Origin: Ruegeria sp. HKCCD8929
GTDB taxonomy: Bacteria; Pseudomonadota; Alphaproteobacteria; Rhodobacterales; Rhodobacteraceae
Assembly: GCF_013031405.1 (NCBI RefSeq)
Contig: NZ_WPZY01000018.1
Coordinates: forward strand, 1 to 64,000
Direction: 5' to 3'
DNA length: 64,000 bases
Shown here in pieces: positions 53,745 through 62,037 of the stretch. Numbering within the stretch: position 1 is the first letter of the stretch; the number at the start of each line of letters is the position of its first letter. Position numbers and translations under genes: made by a program. The notes beneath the pieces were generated by a model, which did no database searches, had not been told where the DNA came from, and saw only the letters and a list, made by a program, of their open reading frames with translations.

Positions 53745-54391
53745 AAATCTGCATCATCGGGGATCACAGCGTGACCACGCTGTCCGGCGGGCGCGAGCTT
53801 GCCAAGCTGCCGAAGGATCGTGAATTTACCTTTCACGCGGTTCCCGATTGGTACGACCAGCAGGCCGGGCTGTTCCGGCTGATCGCGACCGAAGAGGGGC
53901 TGGGCGGGCTGCCGCCGCTGGAAGGCGGGTATGGGCGGGTGCTCGATACCGAAGGCCACGATGTGTTCGTGATCTCCGGGGGAATGCCGACGCTGGCGGA
54001 TTATGCCGAGGTCCTGGCCATGTCCGCATCGGAGCAGTTCCGGCGGGCCGGGTGCGACGATTTGTGGGAACATGCGGCGGCGCGTCACGTGTTGACGCAA
54101 TTGCGGGCCCTGACAGAGGCGCCGGTGCTGGTGCAGAGCGGGTGCATGCCCGCGGCGCCGGATGATGTGGAACCGCAACCTTTCGAGGCCGCGCAGGGGA
54201 TCATTCAGGACCAGCTCGACGAATGGGGAGCCCTCTACGTGCCGATGGCGCCGGATCTGCTGGACGCAAATGGCTTTACCCGCTCGGAATTTCTGCTGTC
54301 GACCCAGCCGCCACGCCTCATCCCCAAGGGCGCGGCCATCGCGCTGGGGCATCTCTCGAAGGTGCTGGATCAGGCGCTGGTGCGCGACTGA
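53741..54391 (+). CDS. SGNH-like protein coupled to the GSCFA gene, unknown
   Basis: 216 residues starting MKICIIGDHSVTTLSGGREL. Related proteins that I recall start with MKxCIIGNSHxxALK, where the Ser of GNSH is the first SGNH catalytic block; here GDHS has the Ser shifted. A C-terminal LSKVLDQALVRD follows. No signal peptide or membrane segment. Translationally coupled to the GSCFA-like gene. Likely works with it in modifying a cell-surface glycan or similar, but both may be non-catalytic. Upstream ATG at 53735 is an alternative. Confidence 0.62.
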   Translation: MKICIIGDHSVTTLSGGRELAKLPKDREFTFHAVPDWYDQQAGLFRLIATEEGLGGLPPLEGGYGRVLDTEGHDVFVISGGMPTLADYAEVLAMSASEQFRRAGCDDLWEHAAARHVLTQLRALTEAPVLVQSGCMPAAPDDVEPQPFEAAQGIIQDQLDEWGALYVPMAPDLLDANGFTRSEFLLSTQPPRLIPKGAAIALGHLSKVLDQALVRD

Positions 54392-54422
54392 GCCCGGGGC
54401 GCTCCCGACCGTTGAGACCCAG

Positions 54423-54454
54423 GAAAAAAGAGCCGGCCCCAGACACGGACCGGC
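54423..54454 (-). terminator. Terminator of the ABC transporter operon
   Basis: On the minus strand a stem GCCGG/CCGGC extended by GG/CC with one bulge is followed by TCTTTTTT. It lies about 50 bases behind the last gene of the five-gene operon. Confidence 0.75.
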
Positions 54455-54502
54455 CCTGCAGGTGGTCTGCACGGCAATCCGGCCGTGCGACGGGGAGTGT
54501 TC

Positions 54503-55258
<756 letters not shown>

Positions 55259-55270
55259 CTGGTCTTCTCC

Positions 55271-56026
55271 TTATGCGCTTTCGCCCAGATAGGCCTCACG
55301 GACCTTCGGATTGCCGCGGATGTTCTGCGGGTCGTCCTCGACCAGCGGCGTACCTTGCGCCAGCACGGTGATCCGGTTGGCAAGGCTGAACACAACATGC
55401 ATGTCGTGTTCGATGATCGTGATGGTGATATCCCGCTCTTCGTTGATCTGTTTGAGCAGGTCGATGGTGTTGTTGGTATCGGCCCGCGCCATGCCCGCTG
55501 TGGGTTCATCCAGCAGCAAAAGGCGCGGCTGCTGGCTGAGGCACATGCCGATCTCAAGCCGCCGCTTGTCGCCGCGTGACAGAGCGGCGGCATGCATGTG
55601 GCGCTTGTCGGCCATGTTCATTTCTTCCAGCATCTGCTCGGCCTGCTCGACGATGCCTTTCTCGTTCGCGACCGTCTCATAGGCATGCATCCGGAACGCC
55701 CCGTCGCGCTTGGCGAAGATCGGGATCAGCATGTTCTCCATCACCGTCAGATCGCCAAAGATCTCAGGTGTTTGAAACACGCGGGATATGCCCATCTGGT
55801 TGATTTCGAACGGCGCCCGGCCCAGCACCGACTGCCCGTCGAACATGACCGAGCCGCTGTCCGGGATCAGCTTGCCCACCAGACAGTTGAGCAGGGTGGA
55901 CTTGCCCGCCCCGTTGGGGCCGATGATCGCGTGGACGGTGTTTTCCTTGACACTGAGGTTGACGTCGCTCAGCGCCTGCAGACCGCCGAACCGCTTGCCC
56001 ACGTCCTTGACTTCGAGAATACCCAT
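55271..56026 (-). CDS. Branched-chain-type ABC transporter ATP-binding protein (LivG-like)
   Basis: 251 residues. Walker A GPNGAGKSTL (about 36-45), signature LSRGDKRRLEIGM (about 149-161), Walker B LLLLDEPTAGMARADTN (about 171-187, the MARADTN ending is that of LivG-like proteins of this subfamily) and IEHDMHVVFSLA. Second ATPase of the same importer. 12 bases behind the LivM-like permease. Confidence 0.93.
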   Translation of the reverse strand: MGILEVKDVGKRFGGLQALSDVNLSVKENTVHAIIGPNGAGKSTLLNCLVGKLIPDSGSVMFDGQSVLGRAPFEINQMGISRVFQTPEIFGDLTVMENMLIPIFAKRDGAFRMHAYETVANEKGIVEQAEQMLEEMNMADKRHMHAAALSRGDKRRLEIGMCLSQQPRLLLLDEPTAGMARADTNNTIDLLKQINEERDITITIIEHDMHVVFSLANRITVLAQGTPLVEDDPQNIRGNPKVREAYLGESA

Positions 56027-56038
56027 CGGTCGCCCTCC

Positions 56039-57244
56039 TTATTCCGCAGGCTCGGTTTTGCCGGCGGTCTTGTCGTCAGCGCCGGACCGCCTGCCGCGCA
56101 CCCAGTTCAGCAGCCGCTGGCCGCCTTCGACCAGACCGCCGGGCAGGAAGATCACCACCAGCATGAACAGGATGCCCAGCGTCAGGTGCCAGCCCTTGCC
56201 GATGAAGGGATGCACGATAAACACCATCGCATCCTCCATCCCGTCAGGCAGGAAGCTGAACCAGCCATGCAGGACGTTGTCGTTGATCTTCGAAAAGATG
56301 TTCTCGAAATACTTGATGAAGCCCGCGCCCAGAACCGGCCCGATCAGGGTGCCGGTGCCGCCGAGGATGGTCATCAGCACCACTTCTCCGCTTGCCGTCC
56401 ACTGCATCCGCTCGGCGCCCGCCAGCGGGTCCATCGCCGCCATCAGGCCCCCGGCCAGACCGGCATACATGCCCGAGATCACAAAGGCCGCCAGCGTATA
56501 GGGCTTCGAGTTCAGCCCGGTATAGTTCATCCGCTGCTGGTTCGACTTCACCGCCCGCAGCATCATGCCAAACGGCGAGCGGAAGATGCGGATCGCCAGA
56601 TAGAACACCGCCATCATGATCACCGCGCACAAGTAGTAGCCTGCGTTGAAGTCGAAACTCCATGCGCCCACTTCCAGAGTATAGGTCGACCGCATGGGCA
56701 ACCCGAACAAGTGCGGCAGGTCCGGGGAATTGGCGCCTTGCAGAATTTGCGGGTCATCCGCATAAACCTGCAGGCCGGTTTCCCCGTTGGTCAGGTTGAA
56801 CTTGGGGTTCGACAGCACCGAATAGGCCAGCGCAAAGCTCATCTGCGCGAAGGCCAGAGTGAGGATCGAGAAATAGATTCCCGACCGGCGCAGACTGACA
56901 TATCCGATCAGCAGCGAGAACAGCCCGGCCACGACGACACTGAGCGCTATGGCCGGAATGACGTTGTAGCTGAGCAGCTTGAACATCCACACCGCCGAGT
57001 AGGACCCCACGCCCAGAAAGGCTGCGTGGCCGAAGGACAGGTAGCCGGTCAGGCCGAACAGGATGTTGAACCCGATGGCGAAGATGCCGAAGATCACGAA
57101 CCGTTGCATCAGGTCCGGATATCCGGCGTTGAACTGCGCCATGGCGCTGCCCGCCGGGAACGGGTTCAGGATGAAGGGTGCCAGCAACGTCAGGATGGCG
57201 ACGATGATCAGCAGGCTGGTATCTTTCTTGTTCAATCCCAACAT
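56039..57244 (-). CDS. Branched-chain-type ABC transporter permease (LivM-like)
   Basis: 401 residues with about ten membrane helices. [19 protein letters not shown] (about 64-82) and [17 protein letters not shown] are typical of LivM. An insert of about 60 residues ([27 protein letters not shown]) between helices is seen in the family's larger members. C-terminal tail is charged. Starts 4 bases before the LivH-like gene ends its own coding, so tight coupling. Confidence 0.92.
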   Translation of the reverse strand: MLGLNKKDTSLLIIVAILTLLAPFILNPFPAGSAMAQFNAGYPDLMQRFVIFGIFAIGFNILFGLTGYLSFGHAAFLGVGSYSAVWMFKLLSYNVIPAIALSVVVAGLFSLLIGYVSLRRSGIYFSILTLAFAQMSFALAYSVLSNPKFNLTNGETGLQVYADDPQILQGANSPDLPHLFGLPMRSTYTLEVGAWSFDFNAGYYLCAVIMMAVFYLAIRIFRSPFGMMLRAVKSNQQRMNYTGLNSKPYTLAAFVISGMYAGLAGGLMAAMDPLAGAERMQWTASGEVVLMTILGGTGTLIGPVLGAGFIKYFENIFSKINDNVLHGWFSFLPDGMEDAMVFIVHPFIGKGWHLTLGILFMLVVIFLPGGLVEGGQRLLNWVRGRRSGADDKTAGKTEPAE

Positions 57245-57247
57245 GGG

Positions 57248-58279
57248 TTATTCCTCCATCACGCCTTTGCGGCCCATCAGACCCCGCGGGCGGGTCAGAA
57301 GAACGATGATGGCGACAAGGTAAATGATGATCTGGTTGATGCCGGGGATCGTGGTCGTGGCCCAGGTGGTCGAGGCAAAGCTCTCCAGAATGCCCAGCAG
57401 GAACCCGGCCAGCACCGCCCCGGGCAACGAGCCCATGCCGCCGACGACAACCACCACGAAGCTGAGCACGAGGAAATCCATGCCCATATGGTAATTCGGC
57501 GGGTTGAGCGGCCCGTACATCACGCCGGCAAGGCCCGCCACGGCGGCGGCGATGCCGAACATGATGGTAAAGCGGCGGTCGATGTTGATGCCCAGCAGGC
57601 CCACGGTCTCGCGATCCGCCATGCCCGCGCGCACCACCATGCCGAAGGTGGTGAATTGCAGGAAGGCGAAGATGCCCCCGATGATGACGGCGGAGAACGC
57701 GAAATAGACCAGCCGCCAGATCGGGTAGATGATCGCGTTCGGGTCGAACCCGAACATGACGCCGATATCCAGCGACCCGCGCAGCGCCTCGGGCGGCGGG
57801 GTCTGGATCGGGTTGGCGCCGAAGAAATACTTGATGACCTCTTGCAGCACGATGGCCAGGCCGAAGGTCACGAGGATCTGGTCGGCATGCGGCCGCTTGT
57901 AGAAATGCTTGATCAGCCCGCGCTCCATCACGTAGCCGACGGCCAGCATGATCGGGATCGCGAACAGCACCGCCAGCGGCACCGACCAGTCGATGATGGC
58001 CGCCCCCGCCTCGGGTCCGAACCAGCTTTCGACATAAGGCGTCTTCACCTTCAGCGGGTTCCCCAGAAAGTCGGTCTGGGTCTCATCGACGGTCTCATAG
58101 CTCAGGTTCAGGATGCGTTGCAGCGTAACGGCGCAAAAGGCACCGATCATGAACAGCGCACCATGGGCAAAGTTCACAACGCCGAGCGTGCCGAAGATCA
58201 GCGTAAGCCCCAGCGCGATCAGCGCATAGGCTGAGCCCTTGTCCAGCCCGTTCAGGATTTGCAGAAGGAAGGCGTCCAT
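57248..58279 (-). CDS. Branched-chain-type ABC transporter permease (LivH-like)
   Basis: 343 residues, about eight to nine membrane helices, with LNGLDKGSAYALIALGLTLIFGTLGVVNFAHGALF (key GLTLIFGTLGVVNFAHGA) at the N-terminus and VVVGGMGSLPGAVLAGFLLG in the second half, as in LivH. A GTG at 58288 is possible, but GGTGGGG lies at good distance from ATG 58279. It is separated from the upstream binding-protein gene by 113 bases holding a strong hairpin. Confidence 0.92.
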   Translation of the reverse strand: MDAFLLQILNGLDKGSAYALIALGLTLIFGTLGVVNFAHGALFMIGAFCAVTLQRILNLSYETVDETQTDFLGNPLKVKTPYVESWFGPEAGAAIIDWSVPLAVLFAIPIMLAVGYVMERGLIKHFYKRPHADQILVTFGLAIVLQEVIKYFFGANPIQTPPPEALRGSLDIGVMFGFDPNAIIYPIWRLVYFAFSAVIIGGIFAFLQFTTFGMVVRAGMADRETVGLLGINIDRRFTIMFGIAAAVAGLAGVMYGPLNPPNYHMGMDFLVLSFVVVVVGGMGSLPGAVLAGFLLGILESFASTTWATTTIPGINQIIIYLVAIIVLLTRPRGLMGRKGVMEE

Positions 58280-58354
58280 TGTCCCCACCTTGGAATTGAT
58301 CAGTGTGGAAGTCGTGCGGTCCGGCCTTTGGACTGGTCAGCCCGTAAGCGCGGG

Positions 58355-58383
58355 GACCGGCCGCGCGCGCGGCGCAGCCGGTC
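58355..58383 (-). promoter_or_regulatory. Intercistronic stem-loop between binding protein and permease genes
   Basis: GACCGGC and GCCGGTC enclose a 15-base GC-rich loop. No T-run follows. Such a stem commonly protects the upstream mRNA part and lets the binding protein outnumber the permease. Confidence 0.55.
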
Positions 58384-58392
58384 AGGGGCAGA

Positions 58393-59739
58393 TCAGGCGC
58401 CCGGGTTGCACTGACCCAGATCGCCGCCCGAGAACATCGGGTGATCCGGCGCATAGGTCACCTGCTCCACCGGAGTCACTTCCACGATTTCCAGCGTGTC
58501 ATAGGCGTTGGTCGGGCTTTCGTTGCCCTTCACGACCAGAACGTCCTTGAAGCACTGGTGATCGTCGGCGCGATACAGCGTCGGTCCGTTGCCCAGACCG
58601 TCGAACTCGAACCCTTCCAGCGCTTCGACCACACCGCAGGGGTTGAAGGTTCCGGCGCGCTCGCAGGCATCAGCATAGAGCAGCACCTGCGCATAGCAGG
58701 TCTGGGCCGAGTTCGAGGGCGGCTTGCCGTATTTCTCGCCGAACGACTTCACGAACGCTTTCGAGCCTTCGTCCTGCAGCTGCCAGTTCCAGTTCATCGA
58801 GCCCAGAACGCCCTTGATGTTCTCACCCGCACCCGCGGCCATCAGCTCGGAGTAGAGCGGAACCACGATGGCAAAGTCTTTGCCGTTCGCCTGCTTGTCG
58901 AGCAGCCCGAACTGGATGGCGTTGGTCAGCGAGTTGACCATGTTGCCGCCATAGTGGTTCAGAACCAGCACGTCCGCGCCCGAGTTCAGAACCGGCGCGA
59001 TATAGGACGAGAAGTCGGTCGAGGCGAGCGGGGTCTTGACGGTGTTGACCGTTTCCCAGCCCAGAGCCTCGGTCGAGGCGACGATCGACTCTTCCTGGGT
59101 CCAGCCCCAGTTGTAGTCGGCGGTCAGGTGATAGGCGCGGCGCTCCTTGCCATAGGCGTTCGCCAGCACCGGTGCCAGCGCGGCGCCGGACATGTAGGCG
59201 TTGAAGAAGTGGCGGAAACCGTTGGCCTTCTTGTCCTTGCCCGTCGTGTCATTGGCATGGGTCAGACCGGCCATGAAGATCACGCCCGCCTCCTGGCAAA
59301 GACCCTGAACCGCAACCGCCACGCCCGAGGACGAGCCGCCGTTGATCATGATCGCGCCATCCTTCTCGATCATCGACTTGGCCGATGCGCGCGCGGCGTC
59401 GGATTTGGTCTGGGTGTCGCCGGTGACGAACTCGACCTTCTTGCCCAGGATGCCGTTCCCCTGCAGCGCCTTCGAGGTGAAGGTGTTCAGGCAGCCGCCA
59501 TCGCCTTCACCGTTCAGGTGCTCGACGGCCAGTTGCTGCGCCAGCAGCTCGTCGTTGCCCTCGTCGGCATAGGGGCCGGTCTGCGGCACGTTGAAGCCAA
59601 GGGTGACCGAGCCTCCGGTCGGTTCGTTGGTGTAGGCGGCTGCGGACGAGGCGGTGAAGATCGTCGGCAGGGCGACACCGGCCCCGGCAACGGCCCCGGT
59701 TTTCAGCACGCCGCGACGCGTGACGGATTTGTTGGACAT
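58393..59739 (-). CDS. ABC transporter substrate-binding protein (Tat-type signal)
   Basis: 448 residues with a twin-Arg signal (VTRRGVLKTGAVAGAG, about 6-21) and a type 1 periplasmic binding fold (SVTLGFNVPQTGPYADEG, GDTQTKSDAARASAKSMIEKDG, TADYNWGWTQEES, VLNHYGGNMVNSLTNA). It delivers an unknown ligand to the membrane complex of the operon; layout is like the Leu/Ile/Val-binding, amide- and urea-binding proteins. First gene of the five-gene unit. Confidence 0.92.
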   Translation of the reverse strand: MSNKSVTRRGVLKTGAVAGAGVALPTIFTASSAAAYTNEPTGGSVTLGFNVPQTGPYADEGNDELLAQQLAVEHLNGEGDGGCLNTFTSKALQGNGILGKKVEFVTGDTQTKSDAARASAKSMIEKDGAIMINGGSSSGVAVAVQGLCQEAGVIFMAGLTHANDTTGKDKKANGFRHFFNAYMSGAALAPVLANAYGKERRAYHLTADYNWGWTQEESIVASTEALGWETVNTVKTPLASTDFSSYIAPVLNSGADVLVLNHYGGNMVNSLTNAIQFGLLDKQANGKDFAIVVPLYSELMAAGAGENIKGVLGSMNWNWQLQDEGSKAFVKSFGEKYGKPPSNSAQTCYAQVLLYADACERAGTFNPCGVVEALEGFEFDGLGNGPTLYRADDHQCFKDVLVVKGNESPTNAYDTLEIVEVTPVEQVTYAPDHPMFSGGDLGQCNPGA

Positions 59740-59883
59740 TCATTCCTCCCAATTTCCCTGAATGCGCCCGTTGGCTCCTCTTCCGCCGGGCGCAGGCACT
59801 ATATGTGCAAAGCAACTATGGGCGAGGGATCGAAAACTCTGCAATAAACCCTTTTAAACGCAAGATTATTCTGTAAATAAGTG

Positions 59884-59907
59884 TACAAACACAGGCAGAA
59901 GTTTGTA
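59884..59907. promoter_or_regulatory. Inverted repeat in the promoter of the XRE regulator
   Basis: TACAAAC (59884-59890) and GTTTGTA (59901-59907) are perfect inverted repeats 10 bases apart, 64 bases ahead of the start. The region between the divergent binding-protein gene and this regulator is the only notably AT-rich stretch here. Confidence 0.55.
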
Positions 59908-59970
59908 AAAATCCTTATGTCGCGGCGCAGAAAGCCGTTGAAATCGTGCCGAAAAGGAAAAGGACAGGCC

Positions 59971-61269
59971 ATGGCCCGGGACACACTGACAGGCAGCCGC
60001 ATCCGCGAAAGGCGACTGATTGCGGGGCTGCGTCAGGCCGATCTGGCACGCAAAGTGGGAATTTCCGCCTCCTACCTCAACCTCATCGAGCATAACCGGC
60101 GCAGAATCGGCGGCAAATTGCTGGTCGATATCGCCGCGATGCTTGAGGTCGAACCCTCGATGCTGACCGAAGGCGCCGAGGCCGCGCTGATCGCCGCGTT
60201 GCGCGAGGCGGCGGCGGATGCGGCAAACCTGTCGGCCGAGACCGACCGCGTCGACGAGTTCGCCGGGCGCTTTCCCGGCTGGGCGGGGGTGCTGGCGCAG
60301 ATGCACCGCCGCGTGGGCTCGCTCGAGCGGATGGTGGAAACCCTCTCGGACCGGCTGACCCACGATCCGCATCTGGCCGCTTCACTGCACGAGGTGCTGT
60401 CGACCGCCGCCGCCATCCGCTCGACCGCCGCCATCCTCGCCGAGCCCGGCGAGTTGGAGCCCGAGTGGCGCGACCGCTTCCACCGCAACCTCAATCAGGA
60501 TGCCGAGCGGCTGGCCGACAGTTCCAAGGCGCTGGTGGGCTATCTGGACGAAAGCGAGACCTCGGACGACACCCACGGCGTGCCACTGGAAGAGGTCGAG
60601 GCCTTTCTCGCCGCCCGCAACCATCATTTCCCCGAGATCGAGGCGGGCCGGGATGCGGCCAAGGTCTCGCTGGACGATCTGGGCTCGGGGGCCGCGCGGG
60701 CCATCGGGCGCGAAATGCTCGAGGTCTATGCCGCCGACGCCCGCGCGCTGCCACTGAAAGCGTTTCGCGGAGCACTGGACGAGCTGGGGCTGGAGCCGCT
60801 GGCGCTGGCGCAACGCTTCCGCACCGATATGCCCACCGTGCTGCGCCGGCTGGCCTGCCTGCCCGAAGGGGCGCTGGCGCGCGAGGCGGGGCTGGTGATC
60901 TGCGACGCCTCGGGCAGTATCCTGTTCCGCAAGCAGGTCTCGGGCTTTGCCCTGCCGCGCCATGGCGAATCCTGTCCGCTCTGGCCGCTCTTCACCGCGC
61001 TCAACCGCCCGCTGGTGCCGATCCGGCGGCGGGTGTCGCAGATGGGCCGCACGGCGGCCGAGTTCGAATGTTACGCCATCGCCTGGCCACAGGGGATGCC
61101 TGCGCTCGACCGCGATCCGGTTTACCGCTCGGTCATGCTGATCCTGCCGGTGGACAGTGCCGAACACGGGCAGGCCGAGGTGCAGCCCGTCGGCAGCAGC
61201 TGCCGGGTCTGCCCGCGCCGCGACTGCGGCGCACGGCGCGAGCCATCGATCCTGAGCGAAGGGTTTTGA
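59971..61269 (+). CDS. XRE-family regulator with short-chain fatty acyl-CoA-type C-terminus (ScfR/DUF2083 type)
   Basis: 432 residues: N-terminal helix-turn-helix (GSRIRERRLIAGLRQADLARKVGISASYLNLIEHNRRR, key RQADLARKVGISASYLNLIEHN), a long middle region, and a C-terminal domain of the DUF2083 class with a Cys cluster SSCRVCPRRDCGARREP. Family members of this layout regulate propionate, glyoxylate or short-chain acyl-CoA metabolism and may sense an acyl-CoA. ATG 59971 follows AAAAGGAAAAGGA. It is divergent from the ABC operon and probably controls it, itself or both. Confidence 0.88.
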   Translation: MARDTLTGSRIRERRLIAGLRQADLARKVGISASYLNLIEHNRRRIGGKLLVDIAAMLEVEPSMLTEGAEAALIAALREAAADAANLSAETDRVDEFAGRFPGWAGVLAQMHRRVGSLERMVETLSDRLTHDPHLAASLHEVLSTAAAIRSTAAILAEPGELEPEWRDRFHRNLNQDAERLADSSKALVGYLDESETSDDTHGVPLEEVEAFLAARNHHFPEIEAGRDAAKVSLDDLGSGAARAIGREMLEVYAADARALPLKAFRGALDELGLEPLALAQRFRTDMPTVLRRLACLPEGALAREAGLVICDASGSILFRKQVSGFALPRHGESCPLWPLFTALNRPLVPIRRRVSQMGRTAAEFECYAIAWPQGMPALDRDPVYRSVMLILPVDSAEHGQAEVQPVGSSCRVCPRRDCGARREPSILSEGF

Positions 61270-61351
61270 CAGTTCCGTGACAGCGGGTCTAAGCTGAGCC
61301 GCATGACGGGCGGACCGGGGCCGCCGGTTCCCGGGGGGAGGAAGGGCAAGG

Positions 61352-61732
61352 ATGAGCCGTAAGGTTCTGCTGATCGAGGATGAACCCAACATCACCGAGG
61401 CGATACGGTTTCTGCTGACCCGCGAGGGCTGGCAGGTGGAAACCCATGCCGAGGGCACCGATGCGGTGGACGTGATCCGCGCCACGCAGCCCGATCTGGT
61501 CATTCTCGACGTGATGCTGCCGGGCAAGAGCGGCATGGACATCCTGCGCGACCTGCGCGACCGCGACGAGATGCGCGACCTGCCGGTGCTGATGCTGACC
61601 GCGCGCGGCCAGTCGCGCGACCGCGACATGGCCGAAAAGGCAGGCGTGAGCCGGTTCATGACCAAGCCGTTCTCAAACACCGAGGTCCTGACGGCGGTGC
61701 GCGACCTGCACGCCCAGGCCTCGCGGACATGA
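61352..61732 (+). CDS. Single-domain response regulator (CheY-like)
   Basis: 126 residues, receiver domain only. Acidic pair ED (about 9-10), phospho-acceptor Asp in LVILDVMLPG (about 52), Thr in MLTAR and Lys in MTKPFS. No output domain. Adjacent to a sensor kinase gene two genes further on, with the intervening gene overlapping by four bases, so they likely form one signalling system. Confidence 0.93.
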   Translation: MSRKVLLIEDEPNITEAIRFLLTREGWQVETHAEGTDAVDVIRATQPDLVILDVMLPGKSGMDILRDLRDRDEMRDLPVLMLTARGQSRDRDMAEKAGVSRFMTKPFSNTEVLTAVRDLHAQASRT

Positions 61733-62037
61733 GCGCCGGGCCGGATACCGAGCCCGAGCGGGCGGTGGCGCCACCGCCGGTCTTTCTTGAACGCCAAAGC
61801 TATCGCCGCCGCCGCTTGTCGGATGCGGCGCGCCTGCTGCCGATCCTCGGCGCCGGGCTGTTCGCGGTGCCGCTGCTGTGGCCGTCCGAGCCGGAAGAGG
61901 CGGGCGCGGTGTCGATGTCCTCGGCCATCGTCTACATCTTCTGCATCTGGGTGCTTCTGATCCTGGCCAGCGCCGGTTTCGGACTGGCCGCCCGCACCCA
62001 TGGCGGGTCCGACACGCAAGGGCCGGAGCGCGACTGA
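61729..62037 (+). CDS. Small two-helix membrane protein of the sensor kinase operon
   Basis: 102 residues with hydrophobic segments at about 36-51 and 65-85, separated by PSEPEEAGAVS. Starts ATGA overlapping the response regulator's stop; ends TGATG overlapping the kinase gene's start. I know no family, but the coupling on both sides argues for a role as accessory subunit of the kinase. Confidence 0.8.
   Translation: MSAGPDTEPERAVAPPPVFLERQSYRRRRLSDAARLLPILGAGLFAVPLLWPSEPEEAGAVSMSSAIVYIFCIWVLLILASAGFGLAARTHGGSDTQGPERD

Noticed and set aside
55592..58234. 880-residue plus-strand open frame
   Set aside because: It covers three well-supported minus-strand transporter genes and has the His/Gln/Asp bias of an antisense frame.
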